This document shows, piece after piece, positions 56,671 through 64,000 of a stretch of DNA of 64,000 nt. Position numbers and translations under genes: made by a program. Source of the DNA: Irpex lacteus (Eukaryota > Basidiomycota > Agaricomycetes > Polyporales > Irpicaceae). Each line of letters opens with the position of its first letter. Position 1 is the first letter of the stretch. Where the stretch lies: positions 1 to 64,000 of the forward strand of contig MQVO02000057.1 in NCBI GenBank assembly GCA_001986395.2, written 5' to 3'. The notes beneath the pieces were generated by a model. It searched no databases. It was given only the letters and a program-made list of their open reading frames with translations, and was not told the DNA's origin.

Positions 56671-57931
56671 AGCAGCTCTGTACTGGGCGAGATTTAGGGT
56701 GCAGACATAGCAAGAACGGTTTATTTAGTAAGTGTACGATATTATTTAAGAAATCGATCGTTGCACAACTCCAGGACTGTCTGATGCTTGTCACTACTCA
56801 TCTTCAGTGCACCAACTCTCGGCGGAGTCTACTGATGGAGACACTGGCGGTACATCCGTCAGTGTTGAGCACCACAGTGAGTTCCAGCGGAGTTGGTGAA
56901 TAAGAGGCGACTTCTTCCGGAGTGCTAGATCTCCGAGCGACTATACGTAAGAATGCAAGGGAGCCGGAATTTACTCCTATCCAGGTGAGTGACATTGAAC
57001 TGAACTCTATTCTCATCGCTGATAGCTGACAGCACGTTGAGACTAGTGCCGTAGACTCGTGATTGACCTCTACGAACCCCATATCTCCCAGCCAAAGTAA
57101 AGTCGAAATTATTCACAGAACACTCTCGTCTCAGTGGTATCGGAGACGGTATAGCCTACAAGAGGCAGACCGCTACAAACATGCGTGCTTCGAGATCGCT
57201 GTCATGGTCTGACCAACTTGAATTCTTCCTGAGCCACAACGTAAGCTGCAGAAAACGCACAGCAGATTCTACTTGCCGATGGGCTCTGCCTATAGACTGC
57301 CTGCAGCGAGCTTGTGAGCTGTGGCGTCACGAAGGATCAGGTGAGCCAGCCAACCTTCTCATTGACTGGATGCTCAATTTTTTATAGTTGGCTAACGCCT
57401 TGTTAATGTTCCTACCAACTCTTGAGACGCGACGGACGATAACTGTTTCGTGAGAACGGTCAGCTGTAGTGCTGTCAGAAGGCTTGATTTCGATCATGAA
57501 GTAATATTTCTCTCGGAGAGGGTTATATTCCGGCTCTCTTACGGTATGGATGTTCGGAAATTCTGCCATCCGAACGAACGCCGTATCTTTGTATGGCAGC
57601 TATGCTGTTCATTAAAGTCACGGATTTCCGACACGTTGCGCGGCAATGACTGCTATTGTTCCCATTGGTGGAGTGTGCCCGGACTTGATGAACTGAAGCA
57701 CTACCTGTCCACCGTATGCGTGTGTGGAGAGTGTCTTCGACACAGAACCACAGTCTGCTCACTGCCAGGCAAACATTACTCACAAGTTATGTGGTTTGAG
57801 GGTGACAAGCTCGAATCAAGACCACTGTCCCATACTACTATATAAACCTGACGAACCCACTGGACTTTCAACAAAAACTCATCCTTCTTCGAGTTAGCTC
57901 CCGCTTCTCCTTCAGTACTACACCCTCAACC
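56671..57931. other. Intergenic region with unassigned frames
   Basis: Frames of 60-131 codons occur on both strands (for example 57450-57845 +, 57569-57327 -, 57082-56804 -). None has a recognised domain and none could be joined into a convincing gene. Confidence 0.4.
57839..57846 (+). promoter_or_regulatory. TATA box of the ET79/aegerolysin-like gene
   Basis: TATATAAA, 86 bases before the start at 57932, followed by a CT-rich leader. Confidence 0.65.
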
Positions 57932-58491
57932 ATGTCTGATAATACCAACACCAATCCGGGTGAGTATTATGTCGATTGGAGGACTCGTAGTGTGATACTT
58001 ACCATGACCTTGCACGACCAGATAAGTCCCGCGCGCCGGATGCCGCCTCCAACACTGACCTCGCCTCTGTGGCGGGACTCGGTAGTCCGGACGATGCAGC
58101 CCGTAGCGTCATCGTCACTTTCAAGAACCACATCGACGTCAAGTTATCTCTGACTGATGCTCATCTCGACCACGGCATATGGTCTGAGAACAAGTACCCA
58201 CCTGAGCACATCAATCCAGGCGAGGCAACCGAGCCAACAACCGCTATATGGGCTGCTGAGTCACAGGGGCTCCTTACCGGTACCGAGGGGTACACCACGT
58301 ATACGTTCCCGGATGGTCAAACGGCCGTAAAGGTCTACTTCGACAATCCGTACGCGGGAAGCAACAGTTACTCCATCACGATTTCTGGCCCTGAGGCTGC
58401 GAAGTACAAGGGCTCGTATGAGGGTGGCTCGGGGAACAATGCGTCGGTTAGGTATGATTTGAGGGTGGTGGAAGGGAAGGCGGCTGAGTAG
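57932..58491 (+). CDS. Small ET79/aegerolysin-like beta-sandwich protein (165 aa)
   Basis: Exon 1 is 57932-57959 and exon 2 is 58022-58491, joined by a 62-nt intron (GTGAGT to CCAG); the total is 165 codons plus stop. There is no signal peptide or membrane segment, so it is probably cytosolic or secreted by a non-classical route. From about residue 45 the sequence has the pattern of small bacterial crystal-protein ET79-like and aegerolysin-like domains: an F-K-N-H strand, H-G-I-W, a G-T-E-G turn, V-Y-F-D-N-P-Y-A-G-S-N-S-Y and G-G-S-G-N-N-A-S-V. Relatives include insecticidal and membrane-binding proteins, and the fungal ones are often defence or fruiting-related; activity here is unproven. 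The strong TATA box and CT-rich leader suggest high expression. Confidence 0.75.
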
Positions 58492-61109
58492 TAGACTACT
58501 TGTGATGTGTTCAAGTTGAGGTGCAGGAGGACGGAGTCAGGGTGTTCGATATTAGGAGTTCTGCTATGGTATCTGTATAATGGCGGAATGAAACTCCCAG
58601 TCTTATTCCAGTCACCTTCAACTGTGCTTGTTTTTAAAGGAGTGGCCGCTGTACAGGTTTTGTAGTCTCGTCCCCAAACTTAAAGTCTAAGGCAGCGCGA
58701 CGGCTATTTTACCCTTTGAGACGAGACCCAGACAGAAGAAATGTCTGCGAAGACTACATACTACCTTTTTCGGCTCGTGAGCGGCAGAGCTGGGTTGTGG
58801 CGGTAGAGGAGAGAGTTAAGATACTTACTTAGGTCTATCTTACGAACTGCCAGTGCCTGGCTGTACTGCAACATTAAGTACTTTCAGAGATCCTGTGCCA
58901 CGCACAATCAGGGCTCCCAATAAGTAAGCACATCACCAAATAATGAGCAACTTACGTCTCTTGTCTATTGCGTGATGGAAAGCCCTGGTGAAGGCGGAGT
59001 TTGCGAATAGGTGGTATATTAAGCGCTCAAACATAACCAAAAGAGGCAAGAGCGCCACTACTACGCCTGGGTCTAGGCCCATGGCCAGCATTGCACCCAA
59101 CTCACTATGACACACTGAAAAAACCCCTGTACACCACATAAATCAGAATTGGTTTAATAGCAGATAATTTAATAGGTCTATCATTTGCTTGATGCCTTGG
59201 CATACTCTATCCCAGTATCATAGGAGCTTATGCGAACTTCAACGACGTCATTGTATTCATCTTCGTAAGTCATCAGCATACGAGTGAATTTCTGTATTCT
59301 CAACAACTGGTATACGCTCATCACGGGACTTGATCTGGGACAGAATTTCCATAGTCATTCGCTCATACACATCATACATAAGTACCATCTCCACCAATTA
59401 CAAGTACTGCGTCCACTGTGCCCGTCATACGTAAATGGACCCGTCGGACGATCCCACAGGCACAGCCCCATAAGACCGCTGAAGTAGAGATGCTATTTCT
59501 AAGCTCCGATAGCCTCACCTCTCTTCACGTAACAGGCTACACACCAATTTGAATCTGACGTTGGCCGTTGAAGAAGTTCAAGCGCGAACGGTGACACCAC
59601 TAATTCAGTGTTCTCGAACTTCCTTTTGTGGGGTGGCCTGAACGTCATCACTTTGGGATCTTGCAGTATTCTCCTAGGAGCGACGAGCTCGGGATACACC
59701 GATGACCACGAGGCAAAAGCTAAAAAAGAGATGGGTGTCTTATGCCGTACAATCATTATCAAGCACCATGTATCAAATATTGGTGCATACCGTACTCGCT
59801 TATCGATGTTCCAAGGTAATTGTGCGACAACACCAGGCTATCTCCTATCATGTCATGTCCAAAGCATACATATCTAACGTGCCTGGTACACGCGCTGAAG
59901 TAAAATGGGCTCTAATCACTCTAAACACGCATCTTCGAATTCGAATTCGCATGCGCTTCTCGGGAGATGACACGGCTGTACAGGTGCCCCACTGCGCACC
60001 CAAGATCCGAGAAAACGTGTTCAATGATAAGAATGTGGCAATAAGTTATCATGTAACGGGAAACTTTAAGCCTCTAAGAGGTAAACTATGAGCGTGTGCT
60101 ACGGATCCGAGATTCCAGACGGTTGAGGATTGAGAGAATTGACAAGAGAACAGACGATGAGACGAAGAAGTATTTAGAGAATATGATACGTGGGCAGGTG
60201 TTCTATCTACAATGCAAGATGCGAGGGTACTGGAGGCTTGAGGGTGATTGAGCGGGACTGATGATAGTGTAGAAGTCCCATGTGTTGAGGGTATGTTGAT
60301 GCCGAGACGGAAGAAGAGAAGAGATAATCGGAGGGGTAGAAGAAGGCAGAATAGACGAGCAAGGGTGAGAACCAGAAATGTATACAGGGAAGAAGAAGGT
60401 ATCGCGTGAGCTACATGTCGCATGCCACATGCAAAAGAACCAGCAATTGTAGAGAGGATGAGGGTCGTTGGCAGAGGCGACGGATCAAGCTGGCAGTCTC
60501 TAGGATCAAGAGGGGTGGGAAGCATCCGAGACGGCACGGAAAGAGAAGTCGAAAGGTAAAAGGGAGGTCGTGATCACAACCTATAAGCGTAACGAGCAGG
60601 GTACCAAGAGGACCGCAACACGTAAAAGCATCGTAGCACAGATGCATGGTACGGCTGGGTGGTACACCATGGCGGAGCGTGTCGTCCGGGTGATCAGGCC
60701 GGGAGGCGAGTGAGGGTAACGTGAGCTCGACATGAGGAGCAGTCGTGGCGTCGTTGGCTCGTGGGTAGGCGGTGTTTTGATTGATTGAATCATGCTTGGA
60801 GCGTTGATGTAAGGTGGATATACGGTACGAGATGTGCGGCCACGAGGCAAGCAGCATGCATGCGAAGTGGGCGCGGTCAATGGCGGGACGCGAATATGGA
60901 GGTCTACCGTCTATGGCGTCGGTCGGAGCTGGTCTAAGGTTGTAGTAGTCGTAATGGCGGTAGGGTCGGAGGCGAGGGTTAAGGGCATGCTGTGGGGGCC
61001 GGCACTGCCGCTATACCGCAGAGCAAAGTTCTGTGGGGCAAGAAAAGTGGCGCCGCTGGTACACAGCGAAAATCCGTCCTACACCTGCACAGACACAGTG
61101 GCAAGGCGG
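58492..61109. other. 2.6-kb region without a recognised gene
   Basis: Several frames of 60-162 codons are open on both strands (longest 60537-60049, minus) but show no domain, no convincing splice pattern and biased, Ser/Leu-rich composition. A short palindromic run (TTCGAATTCGAATTCG) lies at about 59934-59949. Confidence 0.45.
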
Positions 61110-61832
61110 TTAGTAGGAGCGTGTTCGTTCTCGTCGGGGTGAACTGCGGCTGAGCTTTGCTGAGGACGTCGGCTGACCGCCGCCAAACCCGGTGAACAGC
61201 CGCTTGAACAAGGGCTGGTCCTTCTTTGGACTTGTTGGGCTGCGCGAACTGCTCTTTGATGAAGACGAGCGTGGGCCGCCGTATGAGTCCTGCTGGAAGG
61301 AGTCAATGGGTTTCCGCCCAGCGATAACAAATAGTGAACTCACGATCACTTCTACCCGCCTTCCCTTCGGTGGGATAATGACATATGTCTCTCCCGCCCT
61401 GGGTGTCGGAAGAACAATTTCCCGCGTGGTGCCATCGTATTGATAGGTGCGGTAGCTCTTAGGTTGCTTGTAGGTCGCCGTAGAAGTCGGTGAAGCATAA
61501 GACACAGGTGCGGTGGGTTGGTGGTAATATGTTGTTGGCACTGCTGTTTGTATTTGCGACGGGTGTATAGATCTAGGAACAGCCTCTGCTGGGGTTGTGA
61601 GTGACCGCCTTGGTTCAGGACGGGACGTATGGGAGAACGAACGATGGTGTGACCGATCGCGCGAAGATGAGCGGTGAGCGTGCTCTATTGGCGGTGTCGA
61701 GACTGAACGAGTCGTGTAAGGGTTCGTATACTTCTGCATGCGGTGGTTCTGCTCCTGTACCCAGTTTGAGACACGGTTCTGGGTGGAGAGGTACCGCTCG
61801 TAGCCCTCGGGCGAGTAGTCGTATTCTGTCAT
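61110..61832 (-). CDS. MTEY-family protein, third member (about 223 aa, two exons)
   Basis: The start at 61832 opens MTEYDYS..., then Y-L-x-x-x-x-R-x-x-x-W-V-Q, as in the two duplicated genes. The middle is rich in Ser, Arg, Pro and Thr. The block E-T-Y-V-I-I-P-P-K-G-R-R-V-E-V-I matches the pre-intron block of the other copies, and a GTGAGT donor follows at exactly that point; a CAG acceptor 51 (or 54) nt later keeps the frame. The whole 240-codon stretch is open even unspliced, so a retained-intron form would add 17 residues. The end has L-F-K-R-L-F, paralleling I-F-Q-K-I-F, and an Arg/Ser tail. The function is unknown. Confidence 0.82.
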   Translation of the reverse strand: MTEYDYSPEGYERYLSTQNRVSNWVQEQNHRMQKYTNPYTTRSVSTPPIEHAHRSSSRDRSHHRSFSHTSRPEPRRSLTTPAEAVPRSIHPSQIQTAVPTTYYHQPTAPVSYASPTSTATYKQPKSYRTYQYDGTTREIVLPTPRAGETYVIIPPKGRRVEVIVSSLFVIAGRKPIDSFQQDSYGGPRSSSSKSSSRSPTSPKKDQPLFKRLFTGFGGGQPTSSAKLSRSSPRRERTRSY

Positions 61833-63760
61833 GATGCAGAGAGAGAAGTGTGCAAGGTGGATGGGGATTGGTAAGGGAACTGAGGAGACAGGCCGGTGAA
61901 TTTATACGGAGTGGAGGAAGCGTGAGGGGCGATTATGTATGAGCAAGGAATAGGATCAACAGGCGACCAAGCCAGCGAGTTCCGAGGAGCCCTGTTGAGA
62001 TGTCAAGGGTATAGAGTAGTAACCGGAAATTACGGCAACCTTCTGAATTGTCCTGGTCGTAGGGGTTGAGGACACTGTGGCTCTCGCTACGCTCAGCGTG
62101 GCGGTGGCCGTGGAGGATGAAGTCGTCAGGCAGCGTGCACTCCTCCAACTCGACCATGGCTATAAAACGTTTCCCCGGTTTCCCAATAAGGCAGCTCGGC
62201 AATCGCCGGGTCCATCTATCCTCGCCAAACAAGCACTTTTGTCTTGGACAACTACATCCATCATCCTCAGCCACGCTGCTACCAACTATCAGCCCCGACA
62301 GATACAACACCATATCACAGTGTAGATTGTCCTTGTTCTCCTCTTGGATGCGAGCCCCACATGAACCAGAAAGTCTGAACGCAATTGTCTTACTGGCAAG
62401 GTTCGATAATCCTACGCGCTACGCATATCCCTACCGGAATCTTCGTTTTCTAGCTTCTACGTTTGCTACCAGTGCTTTCGTGGACTGTACAGCTTGTGCG
62501 CCGCAGATGGATGGCCAGAAACAGTCGAGATGTCGATATTTGCCTCACCGTCATCCGGATCTCAGCTATCCAGGTACGCCCGATTGCGGAAACTCACGAG
62601 CTGCGCGGCCTGCCTGCGAGTTCTGGCTATGCGGCTGGCACTCTCGCAAGTCATGTTCGATGCATTATAGCATGCGGAACAGGTGGCATCGCCGGCATTG
62701 CGTACTCGACCAACCCACATAGCCACTTTAACCTTCTGCCTGAGGAGTTCTGAAGTCAGAGAGCTGAAGTGGCTCTATGGGCGAGCGTAACGCAGTGGAT
62801 CCAATATGGTTTAGTGTGAGGCGCACAGTACCTGCCCATATTCTCAGGCTCGTTTAGGGAAGATCCTCGCTCTCGATTCCTGACAAGTGGAACTGCACGT
62901 ACTTACCGATAACGCCGTGGTTGTAGACGTATGCATCGCCCCCTTTCAGGCTCCCTAACTCAGCATCGGAGAACTTTGCCATCCCCTTTTACTACGGCTG
63001 ATTCGACGTCACTTTCTGTTTCTAGACATTAGGTTCTCAGTCGAGGCTACTGAACGCCCTGCAGGACGCCAAGGCCCCAATACACGTGGCCGTTGTCTCT
63101 GTCATGGGACCTCTGCAATTTCGAGGACATACGGCCTAGACTGCACGAGCGTGGCGGCTGTGCCCCACCTCTACTCTGGCAGTTCAAGTTGCCATGAGCC
63201 TCGGACGAGCCAGACTGACGCACAGTCAATCAGCATCGCCTGACCTCCAGCGGCATGATTCGATGACATGCCTCCCAGGGACGAGTAGAGACGTGTGACG
63301 ACGCTGTCTAGGACGCAGTTATCGATGTCTTAGAATCAGGCAAAACTTGCTCGTTCTACTTCCATCGTGCCCAGGGTCTACGCAAACTAACACCTCCCTT
63401 CTACGAAGGGGCTAGTCAGAAGGCCTTTGCGCAGCTTCCACCCTCACCAGAAAACGCGGGTCTCCAAAGTTCCACGCTTACCATGTCTTGAATTTTCATC
63501 TACGAAGCGTTGTCATGCATGGAATCAGGGTACTACGAAGCACATTGGCATTGACATTTCAACTCTATTGTACAATATTAGACTGAGTAAGTAGAAAGAA
63601 AACGAGAGGTCCTGTCAAATAATTATGGTGTTCTGGTATACTAAGTACCTTCTTCAGCATCCGTGCTCGTCGAATTCTCACCAGCAGGGTATCATATGAT
63701 CGAAGACGAGCGCATTATGTCCTCCTTCTCTCCTCCTTACTTTCCCACCTATGCAAACGT
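61833..63760. other. Region with possible small gene, otherwise empty
   Basis: A + strand TATAAAA stands at 62161-62167 with a CT/CA-rich stretch after it, and a Cys- and Arg-rich frame begins with ATG at 62349 and stays open to 62722. No domain, signal peptide or conserved pattern supports it. A minus-strand frame (62313-61933) overlaps. From 62760 to 63760 nothing is recognised. Confidence 0.3.
61901..61906 (-). promoter_or_regulatory. TATA box of the third MTEY gene
   Basis: TATAAA on the minus strand, 69 bases before the start codon at 61832. Confidence 0.55.
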
Positions 63761-64000
63761 TCAATCCCTCGAACTGCTCCCTACGCCCAATCCAAGAGCC
63801 AACGACTTCGCCATTGTGTCCCCAAGCTGCCCACCCAGTCCCTCAGTAGGCACAAAGATCGTCTTCGATCCAAACGCCTGCACTCTCGCCACCTCCATCC
63901 TCCTCAACTCCATCTCCCTCGCGAACTGGTCAAGCACTTGTGCATCGGCCTTAGCCTTGATACGAACGGCCTCGGCTTCAGCCTCTGCAGCGAGCTTAGT
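63761..64000 (-). CDS. Band-7/SPFH-like protein, C-terminal 79 residues (partial)
   Basis: The frame enters from the right edge and ends at a stop at 63761-63763. It shows a charged helix A-E-A-E-A-E-A-V-R-I-K-A-K-A-D-A, then F-A-R-E-M-E-L-R-R-M-E-V-A-R-V, then A-F-G-S-K-T-I-F-V-P-T-E-G and a Gly/Leu-rich end. Such Ala/Glu repeats followed by a hydrophobic tail are typical of the C-terminal coiled coil of prohibitin/flotillin-type scaffold proteins. The N-terminal SPFH domain would lie beyond the window. The family call is from the tail only. Confidence 0.55.
   Translation of the reverse strand, partial: TKLAAEAEAEAVRIKAKADAQVLDQFAREMELRRMEVARVQAFGSKTIFVPTEGLGGQLGDTMAKSLALGLGVGSSSRD

Noticed and set aside
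60049..60537. 162-codon minus-strand frame
   Set aside because: Biased Ser/Leu composition, no motif and no splice context.

Overview
The window looks like a gene-moderate, repeat-rich piece of a filamentous basidiomycete genome, most likely an Agaricomycete. This is inferred from many 50-75 nt introns, TATA boxes close to start codons, CYP63-like cytochrome P450s with about ten introns each, GH76-type proteins with a C-terminal membrane anchor, and a chromodomain-bearing Ty3/Gypsy retroelement. No bacterial operon, CRISPR array or confident tRNA/rRNA was seen.

Left part (1-31 kb): a frameshifted chromovirus Gag-Pol remnant and its 3' LTR (1-4053) directly abut an ~11 kb segmental duplication (copy 1, 4054-15367; copy 2, 20225-30855). 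Each copy holds, in order, a 73-nt near-perfect hairpin, a TATA box followed by a long series of short exons and introns on the + strand with no usable reading frame, a tandem array of ~446-bp units with three intron-like segments each, a divergent zone with a conserved minus-strand TATA box, and a protein gene here called MTEY (two exons, 493 and 497 aa). Between the copies (15.6-19.4 kb) lies another long unit with 13 evenly sized intron-like segments and a recurring hairpin motif in its exons. These three coding-poor, apparently spliced units are the most unusual content of the window; that they are transcribed and spliced is inferred only from sequence signals.

Right part (32-64 kb): ordinary genes. 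They are an ESCRT-II SNF8/VPS22 subunit, two GH76-like membrane-anchored proteins on opposite strands, three CYP63-like P450s (two minus, one plus), a 1-Cys peroxiredoxin, a conserved basic nuclear-type protein starting MPHKRAK, a small ET79/aegerolysin-like beta protein, a third MTEY-family gene, and the C-terminal end of a band-7/SPFH-like protein running off the right edge. The P450 and GH76 genes probably arose by local duplication. P450s of this type oxidise hydrocarbons, fatty acids and aromatic compounds; GH76 proteins act on mannan at the cell surface. Several gene-free stretches of 0.5-5 kb separate these genes.
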